64,000 bases of DNA from Cryptomeria japonica (lineage: Eukaryota > Streptophyta > Pinopsida > Cupressales > Cupressaceae). The stretch lies in NCBI RefSeq assembly GCF_030272615.1, contig NC_081411.1:38696640-38760639 (forward strand), read 5' to 3'. This document shows positions 41,790-52,266 of the stretch, piece by piece. Each line of letters opens with the position of its first letter. Positions within the stretch are counted from its first letter, which is position 1. The position numbers and the translations under genes were made by a program. The notes below the pieces were generated by a model. That model was not told where the DNA came from and ran no database searches. It saw nothing but the letters and a program-made list of their open reading frames with translations.

Positions 41790-44700
41790 GTACAACCCCT
41801 AGTTGACTTCTAAGACACTCAAATGTAGTCTTAGGTAGAGGTTTGATAAATATATCTGCAAGTTGCTCCTTAGTAGAAATATGCTCTAAGATAACATGTT
41901 TGCTTTGAACTTTTTCCCTCAACAAATGATACTTCAATTCAATGTGCTCGGTTCAAGCCTGGAAAACAAGATTCTTAGAAATATTAATGAAACTTGTATT
42001 ATCACATAAAATCTGTATAGGTTCAAGATATTCATCTCAAGAAACCTTCCCAAATGTGCCTTATCCAAATAACCTATGTGCAATTTAGATAAGCTGCAAC
42101 ATACTCAACTTTTGTAGTAGATTATGAAGTACAACTCTGATTCTTACTACTCCATTAAACAAGGCTTCCTCCTAAAAATATCTGCAAGTTTCTCCTTAGT
42201 AGAAATATGCTCTAAGATAACATGTTTGCTTTGAACTTTTTCCCTCAACAAATGATACTTCAATTCAATGTGCTCAGTTCAAGCATGGAAAACAAGATTC
42301 TTAGAAATATTAATGAAACTTGTATTATCACATAAAATCTGTATAGGTTCAAGATATTCATCTCAAGAAACCTTCCCAAATGTGCCTTATCCAAATAGCC
42401 TATGTGCAATTTAGATAAGCTACAACATACTCAACTTTTGTAGTAGATTATGAAGTACAACTCTAATTCTTACTACTCCATTAAACAAGCCTTCCTCCTA
42501 AAAATAATGCTCCACTGGTTGTGCATTTTTGGTCATCAACATTTCCTGTCCAATCAGCATCTGTGTACAACTTTAAATCATAATTTCTTCTATATGTATA
42601 CCATAATCCATAGTCCATAGTACCTTTCAAATATCTAAGAATTCTCTTGGTTGCTATCAGATATGTTTCCTGTGGATTCTTCTAGAATCTAGAAACTATG
42701 CCAACTGCATGGGCTATATCTGGTCTACTGTGAACAACATAGTGTAATTTTCCAATCATTGGCCTATATTCCTTTTCATCAACAAACTTAGATTCATCTT
42801 CCTTGGACAACTTACAGCCTGTAACCATTGGCATTCCAGCTAGTTTACAATCACTCATCCCAAATGTCTTCAAAACTTCTTTCACATACTCAAATTGTGT
42901 AATGAAAATACCGTTCTTCATTTGCTATATCTGTAAGCCTATGAGATTTTTTATTTCACCTACTAAATACATTTAAAACTAATTTTTTATTTCATCTGAA
43001 AAACTGTTGCTCATGACACCATTACCTCCAAATATAATGTCATCAACAAATAATTCACTGACCAGTATTTCATCTCCTTTAGACTTGAGATAAATGTTAG
43101 TATCATCACTATTTCTTACAAATCCTATCTTCATCAGATGTGTATGAAACCTTTCAAACAATGCTCAGGGCTCTGGCTTTAATCCATAAAAAGCCTTATG
43201 CAATTTGCATACCATGTCTTTCTCATCAGTCAAAGCTTTACCATCTGGCTGCTCTATGTACACCTCTTCTTCCAATATCCCATTCAAAAATGCAGAATTA
43301 ATATCCATCTAGTATACCTTGAACTTCTTATAGGTTTCAAATGCAAGTAAAGTTCTCACACCTTCCAGTCTTACTATAGATGCAAAATTTTTGCCATAAT
43401 ATTCATCTTCTTCTTACGCATAACCCTTGAAAACCAACCTAGCCTTATTGTGAATTGCAACACCATCTTCATTCAACTTGTTTCTAAATACCCATTTAGT
43501 AACAATAACATTCTTATTTATCACTCGGGGTACCAAGGTCCAAGTGTTATTCTTCTCTATTTCATCTAATTCCTCCTCCATAGCTTTAATCTAATGATCA
43601 TCACCAAATGCCTCCTTAGCACTTCTTGGTTCAATGGTGGAGATCATGCAAGAGTTCTCTCTTATTCTCCTTCTAGTTAGTACTCCAACATCCTTATCCC
43701 CAATAATCTATCCAGGACTGTGATCCACTCTTACATATCTAGGAATAATATGATCATTATCTTCAGGTTCAACTTCTTCAGTATCTTCTTCTTCTAAATT
43801 TATTTGTTCCGATTGAGAAAGTGCATTAGAATTTTCTTTGCCACTTTCTGATTTAACTATTCCAGGTTCCAAAAAAAAAATGCAAGGATCTTCATCCTTT
43901 TTCTTTGACCTAGTTCCTTCTGAGACTTCAGGACATTCATCTACTTGAACATTAGCACTCTCAACAATTCTATATGTCCAGTTGTTGAAACATTTGTAGG
44001 CCTTACTCTTGGTGGAATAGCCAAGAAATATGCCTCCATCACTCTTAGCTTCAAACTTGCTAATGTAATCACCTCTTTTAATAAAGTATTTGCTACAAAA
44101 TATCTTAAACTAGATAACATCAGGTGATCTTCCATACCAATATTCATAAGGGGTCTTGTCCTTACCTCTTTTCACTAGAACTCGGTTCATTGTGTAGACA
44201 GTTGTACTGATAGCTTCTCTCTGAAATATTTTTGCTACACCTCCTTGTATCAACATTGTCCAAGAAGCTTCAACCACTGACTGGTTGTTTGCCTCAGTGA
44301 TACCAATATGTTGTGGTGTTCTTGGTGCAGAAAGCTTCCACTTGAAACCATTCTCATCACATTACTTAGTGAACTCCTCATAAGTAAATTCACTACCTTG
44401 ATCTGTTCTCAAACATTTTAACTTTTTTCCACTCTCTTTCTCAGCTAAGGCCCTAAATGCCTTGAACTTACCAAAGGATTTGGTATTATCCTTCAAGAGT
44501 GTGACCCACATCATCCTTGAACAATCATTAGTGAAGATCATGAAATATTTGTCACCTTGAATGCTTCTTGTTCTTATTGGTCCACATAGATCTATATGAA
44601 CCAAATAAAACAAGTGCTCCGTTGAGAAGGACTTTCTCTTGAAAGTTGAAGAAGTCATCTTTCTTGAGTGACATTCTTTGCAAAGAGAATTAATCGGTTT

Positions 44701-45075
44701 GTCTATCTGAGGCGGACCTCTTACTATCTTGGATATACTCACTTTAATAATGTTATCAAAGTTTATATGGCAAAATATGCTATGCCAAGCTAGCTATCAT
44801 CTATGTTTGAAATCAAACAGTTGCTAGCTTTAGGATTAAGATGAAATAAATTACCTGTAGTTTGTTTCTCGGTTGTAATCAATTTACCTTTGTTGTCAAA
44901 GATTTTGAACATACCATTTTTAAACTCTAGTGGGTATCCTCTATCATTAAGTTGTGTCACACTCAGAAGATTGTGTGTTAGACGTTCAACTCAATAGACA
45001 TCGTTGGCACTACTCTTCCCATTAAGAGAAATAACTACCTCACCTTTAACCATACAGGGCGAGTCATTGCCAAAT
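41790..45075 (-). pseudogene. Copia C integrase, RT and RNase H
   Basis: From 45075 down on the minus strand come decayed GAG-preIN and integrase. 44362-44742 reads CKECHSRKMTSSTFKRKS, LVHIDLCGPIRTRS (first Asp) and CLRTDQGSEFTYEEF (second Asp). RT follows from about 43700 to 42680, with FVDDIIFGGN (active-site DD intact) near 43045, VKEVLKTFGMSDCKLAG and VHSRPDIAHAVGIVSRF. RNase H lies below 42680 and contains a 326-bp tandem duplication (41853-42504) of the block ending in CDNTSFINISKNLV. Stops and shifts are frequent. The polyprotein would copy and insert the element's DNA. The upstream part continues at 50054. Confidence 0.8.
41853..42504 (-). repeat. 326-bp tandem duplication in copia C RNase H
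   Basis: Two adjacent copies, 41853-42178 and 42179-42504, start TATCTGCAAGTT and differ at only a few positions (for example GTTCAAGCCTGG against GTTCAAGCATGG). The duplication is younger than the element and arose inside the pol pseudogene. Confidence 0.9.
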
Positions 45076-45080
45076 CTAAC

Positions 45081-45545
45081 TGGTAGGGTTTCAAGCAGAT
45101 CCGAAGCAAATATGAACTAACAATTATATGCAGATTTAAATACAAAAGATAAAGAAATAAAACAGGACACAGATAACATAGAGATTTAACGTGGTTCACC
45201 CAGAATGGGTTACGTCCACCATACACAGCCATCCAATCTTTCTTATTATCCAGCAAAAATAGTACATCAACCTTACAATGCCTTAAGCATCCCAGCCGCT
45301 TATAACATACGTTTTTAGGGCAACAAACAAAGTTGGCCTTTTTTAGGGTTTTATTACAATGTCAGTTTTCATCAACAAAAAAATGGCAAAAAAAATTTTC
45401 TCGGGGGCTGCCGCCCCTGAAGCCCTGCTTTTCTCGGGGGCTACCACCCCCGAACCCCTACCCAAGGCCTGGCCTGGCCTTGGACCTAGGCGAGGATACG
45501 TGCTGAGTGTACAGTACTTTGCTGATTAGTCGCCACATTTCAACA
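45081..45545 (-). repeat. Copia A 3' LTR
   Basis: It matches 49644-50048 apart from a longer GC-rich block at about 45398-45490, containing two copies of CTCGGGGGCTGCC/ACC...CCCC. The right edge CATTTCAACA is followed by purine-tract sequence (AAGAGGGAGAT in sense). Confidence 0.88.
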
Positions 45546-45699
45546 ATCTCCCTCTTGGAGACTGATCAGGCTCCACACTGAACAATCTCCCACTTGGAGA
45601 CTGATACTGCACGACACCACTGTACATTCAACATCCACTGGATAAAACACTAGGACTTGACTGGTATAAATTCCACAATTATCAATCAAGAAGACCAAT

Positions 45700-47390
45700 A
45701 GAAACTGATGAAGAAATCAGCTTCTCCTGTGGAACTGCCTTTGTGAACATATTGGCAGGATTCTCACTTGACCCTCCTCCAAAATAGTCCGGATGAAGTG
45801 GTACCTGAGTTGAATGTGCTTTGTCCCTGAATGAAAAACAGAGTTCTTCACAAGATGAATGGCACTCTGGCTATCAATATACAATGGGCTATCCTCTTGT
45901 GTTTGACCCAATTCCTTCAGAAAACATTGCAACCAAATCATCTCTTTGCTGGTTTCTGTAGCAGCAACATACTTAGCTTCAATGGTTGAAAGTGCAACAA
46001 CCTTTTGTAGCCTAGAAATCCAACTAACTGTAGTTCCCCCTATAGTAAAAACATACCCTGTAGTACTCCTCCATAAATCAATATCACCCACCAGATCAGA
46101 GTCAACAAATCCACTTAGAGCAGCATTAGATCCTTTGAAACATAATGCCTATGTAGTAGTTCCTTTCAAATACCGAAGAATCCATTTCACAGCATTCCAA
46201 TGTTCCATACCCGGATTACTCAGAAACTTGCTCACAACTCCCACTGCATGTGCAATATCTGGCCTTGTGCATACCATTGCATACATCAGACTGCCAACAG
46301 CTGATGAATACGGGATGTTAGACATTTTATTAACCTCTTCTTGTGCCTTTAGGCACATCTCCTTAGTCAATTTGAAATGACTAGCCAAAGGTGTACTAAC
46401 TGCTTTTGCATCCTGCATGTTAAATCTTTTCAACACCTTCTTAATATACTCACTTTAAGACAAATTCAAGGTTCTATTTTTCCTGTCCTGTGTAATCCTC
46501 ATACCGAGAATTTGCTTAGCTGCACCCAAATCCTTCATAGCAAATGACCTGTCTAATTTCTGTTTAAGATCATTTATATGTTGCATGTTAGACCCAGCAA
46601 CAATCATGTTATCAACATAAAGCAATAGGATAATATAACTACCATTATCAAATCTCTTAAAATATACACAATGACCATAATGACATCTATGATAACCGTG
46701 TTCAGCCATGAAACTATCAAATTTTAAATACCATTGTCAGGGTGCTTTCTTTAGGCCATACAGACTTTTCTTCAACCTATACACCAAGTTCTCGTTACCT
46801 TTGACCTCATATCCCTGTGGTTGCAACATGTAAATTTCCTCCTCCAAATCTCCATGGAGAAAAGTTGTTTTGACATCTAATTGTTCAAGATGTAAATCAT
46901 CTGTAGCCACAAGACTAAGTACAGTTCTAATTGAAGTCATTTTTACAACTGGAGAAAATATTTCATCATAATCTATACCCTTTTTCTGTGCAAAACCTTT
47001 TACGACAAGTCTGGCCTTATATCTTTTCTGACCTCCTTCCTCCTCCTTCAGCCGATAAACCCATTTGTTAGGCAAGGCTCTTTTTTCTATAGGTAAAGGG
47101 ACTAAGTCCCAATTCTTATTTTTCATCAAGGAGTCCATCTCCTCTTTCATGCCTAGCTGCCACTGTTGTTTGGCATCCACCTGCATTGCTTCTTCATATT
47201 CTTCTGGTTCACTAGAATCCATTAATAAAATAGAATACAAAGAAGGAGAAAATATTTCAGGGGGTCTACTTGTCCTTGTAGAATGTCTAACACTTGCAGG
47301 AGTTTGTGGGACAATCTGTTGTTGTTGAGCATTAGGTATCTGTGGCATTTCATTTTTAGGAATCTCATCCAACACCAAATATTCTTGTTT
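45700..47390 (-). pseudogene. Copia A reverse transcriptase and RNase H
   Basis: From 47378 down: the linker (STRTSRPPEIFSPSLYSI), then the RT start (KNWDLVPLPIEKRALPNKW, ARLVVKGFAQKKGIDYDEIF, LDVKTTFLHGDLEEEIYM). A stop near 46737 replaces a codon in the block after LKKAP. The active-site strand near 46602-46621 reads LLLYVDNMIVAG, so the second catalytic Asp is Asn. RNase H follows with ALSTIEAKYVAA, LYIDSQSAIHLVKN and a frameshifted end before 45700. Stops at 46737, 46455, 46149-side and 46092 divide it. The YVDN change alone would abolish polymerisation. Confidence 0.82.
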
Positions 47391-47393
47391 GTC

Positions 47394-48624
47394 CTATTCA
47401 TGCTTCTTTTCCTGCATTTGTTCTTTATACATAACCTTCTCATTGAATATAACATCTCCACTTCTAATTATTTTCTTATTTTCAAAATCCCATAACTGAT
47501 AGCCATATTCATCTATCCCATATCCAATGAAGGTACATTTTTGAGATTTAGCATCAAGCTTGGTTCTGTTTTCTTTATCAACATGGACAAAAGCTTCGCA
47601 ACCAAAAGTTTTTAGAAAAGAATAATTTACCTTTTTACCAGTCCATGCCTCCTCTGGAATACCACCATCCAAAGGGGTTGAAGGTCCTCTATTTATCAAA
47701 TAGATAGCAGTATGTACAACATCTAGCCAAAAATGTACAGGCAATCCAGCATGCAATCTCATGCTCCTCGCACGTTCCATGATAGTCCTATTCATTCTCT
47801 CTGACACACCATTTTTCTGTGGAGTTCCTGGAACTATCTTATGCTTTCGAATCCCATTTAGGGAACAGTAATCTTCAAATGCTTTGCTGCAATACTCACC
47901 TCCATTATCCAATCTGAGATACTTCAACTTTTTTCCTTTCTCATTCTCAACCAAAGCTTTCCATTTCTTAAAAGTTTCAAAAACATCTGATTTTTGTTTT
48001 AGGAAATATACCCATGTTTTTCTGGTTGAGTCATCAATAAAAATAACATAATAACAAGAGCCACCAAGAGATGATACCTGAGCCTGTCCCCATACATCTG
48101 AATGTACAAGCTCTAACTTCTCACTCTTCTTCTCTTTCCCAACCTTGAGAAATTTGACTCTTTTCTGCTTACGATAAACACAGTTTTCACATAACTCTAA
48201 ATCAATCTTCTTTAGTCTTGGCAATAGATTTTTGGAGTGAAGGATTTTCATCCCTTTCTCACTTATGTGTCCAACCCTATGGTGCCACATTATCGAATTT
48301 TTTCTTCCAACATTTATTGTTGTTGTCGCTGCAGTAGCTTTATCTGTAGCAGCTAAGGTAGAGTAAGTGTTACCAGTACACAGATATAATGTGCCTACCT
48401 TCGCACCTTTAGCTACTACTAATGATCCTTTAGTGACCTTCCACATACTGTCTAAGAAGGTAACTATGCAACCTTCATTACCTAGTTGCCTTGCAGAAAT
48501 TAAATTTCTTCTTAAATTAGGAACATGTCTTACCTCCTGCAGAAACCAGTCATTACGATTTTGTAACTTGATCTTTATCTTTCCTTTTCCAACAATTTGA
48601 CAGGGCTCATCATCACTCAAATAT
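47394..48624 (-). pseudogene. Copia A integrase
   Basis: A 408-codon open frame. The GAG-preIN and zinc-binding parts have WHHRVGHISEKGMKILHS and LCENCVYRKQKRV. The core has LVHSDVWGQAQVSS (first Asp), YVIFIDDSTRKTWVYF, LRLDNGGEYCSKAF (second Asp) and NGVSERMNRTIME (Glu). The DDE triad is intact. The C-terminal GKKVNYSFLKTFGCEAFVH and FIGYGIDEYGYQLWDF are the usual copia blocks. The frame is bounded by TAG stops at each end, both single-base changes relative to the sister copy B. This enzyme would insert the element DNA. Confidence 0.9.
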
Positions 48625-48626
48625 AC

Positions 48627-49585
48627 CTATCCAAAATCACCTTGAACATAATCTAGAAAATATTTTCTATGGGGTGTAGCATGAAATGAAGCCCCAGAAT
48701 CTATTACCCAAGAATCATTAACATTATCCAAACATAAGATTAAAACATCTTGTAAAGTATTACTTGCAATATTAGCTTCCTTACTGTCATTTTCATTTTT
48801 GTCTCCTTCTTTGTTTTTTGGAGACCAACAGTCTTTCTTTAGATGACCAGGCTTTCCATAGTACCAGCAATCTTTCTTTCCTCTAGATTGAGAGCATCCT
48901 TTCTTTGACTTCCTTCGTGACTTCTCATTCCCAGGGCCTTTTCCTCTTTCCTTTGATCTTCCTCTATTCTCCATATTCAAAACACTACCCGATGATGTTG
49001 GAGTCTCACCTGTGCTTTTGCTTCGGATTTCCTCACTTAGGATAACACCAACAATATCATCAAATACCAAAGTATTTTTACCAGAGACAGAGTTATTTAT
49101 AGCCATAACCAAGCTATTCCAGTTTTCTGGCAAAGAACATAAAATCAAGAGAGCCCTAACCTCTTCTGCAAAGGTAATTTTTACCAAAGACAATTGACTG
49201 GTAATTGTATTAAATTCATTTAAGTGCTCCGCTACAGATCCTCCCTCACTCATTTTCAAATTAAACAAACGCTTCATAAGAAATACCTTATTCGAATCCG
49301 AGGGTTTCTCATATAGCTTAGCCAATGTTGCCATCAAATCTACAGTCATTTTTGCTTCTGTTATATTGAATGCTACAGACGACACAAGGCAAAATCGAAT
49401 GGATCCCAGTGCCTTTCTATCTAAAATATCCCACTCTTCATCTGATATTGTGGTCGGTTTCTTTGCCTTTCCTTCCAATGGCCGCCACAAATCCTTTTGA
49501 TACAGGTAATCCTCCATCTGCATTTTCCATAACTGATAATTCTAACCATTAAACTTTTCGACCTTGAATTTGGAATCCTCCATTG
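48627..49585 (-). pseudogene. Copia A gag, zinc knuckle and protease
   Basis: The start ATG is near 49583 (MEDSKFKVEKFNG), followed by one stop in place of Trp; the rest is open from 49523 (MEDYLYQKDLWRPL). The UBN2-type gag core includes AFNITEAKMTVDLMATLAKL and LFNLKMSEGGSVAEHLNEF. A basic Arg/Lys/Gly region precedes the knuckle CWYYGKPGHLKKDC near 48840, whose second Cys has become Tyr. The protease DSWVIDSGASFHATP near 48675-48715 keeps DSG. The gag would form the particle; the protease cuts the polyprotein. Confidence 0.87.
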
Positions 49586-49630
49586 CTCCCACTCAAATCT
49601 GAAAGTCCTGCCAATTTATAGAAAACCTCA

Positions 49631-49642
49631 CTCTGATACCAA
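49631..49642 (-). other. Copia A primer-binding site
   Basis: On the minus strand TTGGTATCAGAG, matching the initiator tRNA-Met complement, sits next to the 5' LTR edge at 49644. Confidence 0.88.
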
Positions 49643-49643
49643 T

Positions 49644-50048
49644 TGTTAGGGTTTCAAGCAGATCTGAAGCAAATATGAACTAACAATTATATGCAGATTT
49701 AAATACAAAAGATAAAGAAATAAAACAAGACACAGATAACACAGAGATTTAACGTGGTTCACCCAGAATGGGTTACGTCCACCATACACAGTCGTCCAAT
49801 CTTTCTTATTATCCAGCAAAAATAGTACATCAACCTTACAATGCCTTAAGCATCCCAACCGCTTATAACATGCATTTTTAGGGAAACAAACAAAGTCGGC
49901 CTTTTTTAGGGTTTTATTACAATGTCGGTTTTCATTAAAAAAATTGGCAAAATTTTTTCCCTGCCCGGGGCCCGGTCCAGCCCCGGACCCCGGCAAGGAT
50001 ATGTGTTGAGTGTACAGTAGTTTGCTGATCAGTCGCCACATTTCAACA
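49644..50048 (-). repeat. Copia A 5' LTR
   Basis: 405 bp, TGTTAGGGTTTCAAG to CACATTTCAACA. The GC-rich block (CCGGGGCCCGGTCCAGCCCC, near 49960-49990) differs from that of the 3' LTR, whereas the rest is nearly the same. Confidence 0.88.
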
Positions 50049-50053
50049 CTAAC

Positions 50054-50710
50054 AACACTGCCATCCAATTCCTACAGGGAAAGAAATTTTCTCTAAGAAC
50101 TGGTCATATGATGTGATCCAATATCAATGATCCAATCATCAGATTTATCCATCCTGGACACTAATGCCTTCTAGTCTGATATCTCTTCCTTAATAGCTAC
50201 AAACACAATATCTTCACTAGCATCACCATCAGATTCTTCATCTGTGATACTATTATCAATATCTATAAGACAATCACTCTTTCCTTTTCCCTTATACTTC
50301 TTGAATTTATCTCTCTTGTGTTCATTTTCACCATTAGGATGATTATCTTCTATATGACCAATTTGTTGCATGCAAAACACTTTAAAGGTAGTTGAACTCT
50401 ATATTTGCTAGTGCCTCTAGGTAGTCATTTTGCCAACAAGGCTTCAAGCTCCACTAAACTGTCTTCATCATCAGCATCTCTATTGGATATGGATTCATAG
50501 CCATGACTAGTATCTCTACTTTTTCTCATATATGGGTTAGAGACAAAAGCTCTGAATGCAAATTTTGATTTTTATACACTACCATCATAACCATTTAGTT
50601 AAAAAGCAGTAAGTTTCCCAATGATTAAGTAAAGAGTTACCTTAGTTTTGTCAATAGACTTCAGCTCATAAATAGCTACAACTCGGATACTGTAGACTAA
50701 TAGTAGCATT
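50054..50710 (-). pseudogene. Copia C gag C-terminus and protease start
   Basis: From 50705 down on the minus strand: LVELEALLAKM near 50430; a decayed knuckle (CMQQIGHIEDNHPN) near 50340-50380, in which two of the four zinc ligands are lost; the basic/acidic spacer KRDKFKKYKGKGKSDC and ITDEESDGDASEDIVFVAI; and DDWIIDIGSHHMTSS near 50100-50150, which matches the copia protease site WIIDSGCSHHMT with DSG altered. Copia A enters at 50053; pol continues at 45075. Confidence 0.72.
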
Positions 50711-51851
50711 TGTTGGAAATATGGATGGACTAACTGAGAGGGGAGGGGTGAATCAGTTACCACAAAAATAAATCCATAAGTCCCTTAGATGTCTTAAATG
50801 TAAACTGCTGAAACTCGGTAAAGTAACTTATCATTGTTCATCAAACATTAACATGCATAAAACAAATAACATGAACACATGTAACACCAGATATAACGTG
50901 GAAACCCAATTTTGAGAAAACCACCAATGTAACTAGTTACTGATTTTCACTCTTCTGAAGTGAGCCCTGTTAGGAGCCAACCCTGTTAAAGGTTACAAAA
51001 CACACTGTTAGGTGTGACCCTATTAGAGGATTTAATCACCCTGCTAGGAGTGGCCTTGTGAAAGGTCTTAAGAACAATTCAACCGAATTGTCACCTTGTC
51101 AGAGGATTTACAAAAATGGTTGTTAGACCAACTCTGTCAAGAGATTTTGGTATCATTGCTACAATGGTTAGAAAGCAACAATGAAGTGATCTGAATTAAA
51201 CACAACTTATCTTGCTGATATAGATCTTTGTTCTGCGCCAATAAATCCTTATTGATCACATATATCTTTTCTGCACCTCAAGGATATTACTGATCCTTCA
51301 TCAGAATTCGCACATTTCTGCTCCTTCACATTTCATACTTCTCACTCTTTTTCACACTTCAAAATCGCAACTTGATCTCTCATATATACCATTCAGGTTA
51401 CCAAGTCGGCTCAATTATAAGTTACAATAAATATTACATAGGTTGGTTACATATACAAGTTTCAATTAATAAATATTGCTTTGGTCGGCTGCATAAACAT
51501 TTCACTGAGGCTCGGTGAACACTGTTGATTCTTCGGTAACCGACTGAACTCGGTAAGTACTGCGAACTCGGTAAAGACTGACTTTCCTTCACCTCTTCTT
51601 CGAAGACCGACTGAACTCGGTAAATACTGACTTTCCTTCACATATTTTCAAAGACCGACTGAACTCGGTAAAGACTGCGAACTCGGTATAGCATTCTGGA
51701 GTGCTAGGTAGACTCTGTAACTTGCTTCCCTTACCATCTGAACTCGGTAGACTCTGTCTAACTACTTTGCCGAACATTCTGAGCTCGGTAGACTGATATG
51801 ACATTTGTGTAACATCAAAGACAATACACAATTAAACAATTGTATCCAACA
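50711..51851 (-). repeat. Copia D 3' LTR
   Basis: It runs TGTTGGAAATATGGATGG to TGTATCCAACA on the plus strand. It contains repeated GAACTCGGTAAA/GACTGACTTTCC blocks at 51535-51740 and spaced CCTGTTAGG-like words at 50960-51110. No gene; the open frame 51589-51831 lies within the CTCGGTA repeats. Confidence 0.93.
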
Positions 51852-52266
51852 ATCTCCCTCTTTGGCATTGATGGCAACACAACATGTCATAGCAGAATGA
51901 AATTTGAAAACGGGTCTTTTTCTTTTATGACAGCAACATGCCACCATAACTTTCCCTTTGGATAGAGAACACTCCCTCTTTCAATAATCTCCCTCTGTGA
52001 AGTAACTTTATCTTTTGGACAGTAAAACTCTCCCTCTTTATCAAACAACTCTCCTTCTTTATCTTAATGAACTTTCTTTCAAATTTTAGTAGGATATGAC
52101 AGTAAAACTCTCCCTCTTTGACAACACATGCCAAAGACAATAAGACTTCATCTGAGTTACAATGTACCTTTTGTACTGATTCATATGCAATATTTTCCTG
52201 ATTATACTGTATCAACTAGTAGATTTTTCACTTAGGATGAGTTGATGCATCACTAAAAACTTTTCT
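51852..52266 (-). other. Copia D 3' untranslated region with repeated purine-tract words
   Basis: Between the pol stop and the 3' LTR. On the minus strand the word AAAGAGGGAGA or near variants occurs about six times (at 51852, 51968, 51985, 52029, 52047 and 52111). Only the copy next to the LTR is in the position of the functional purine tract. The open frame 51925-52215 reflects these repeats. Confidence 0.7.

Larger units (their letters stand above)
45081..50048 (-). mobile_element. Ty1/copia element 'A' (TNT1-like)
   Basis: LTRs are 45081-45545 (465 bp) and 49644-50048 (405 bp). The target duplication CTAAC is perfect (45076-45080 and 50049-50053). The primer site at 49631-49642 and purine tract after 45545 give minus orientation. 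The 4.1-kb interior is one gag-pol reading frame with a handful of stops. A second copy of the family, B, lies at 60852 in the opposite orientation. The first LTR base pair changed from TGTTAGG to TGGTAGG in the 3' copy. It inserted into copia C after C was already present. Confidence 0.92.

Noticed and set aside
47222-47495. Alternative frames in the copia A integrase-RT linker (and the matching one at 63412-63633)
   Set aside because: They are shifted-frame readings of the polyprotein; conservation between A and B follows from shared DNA.
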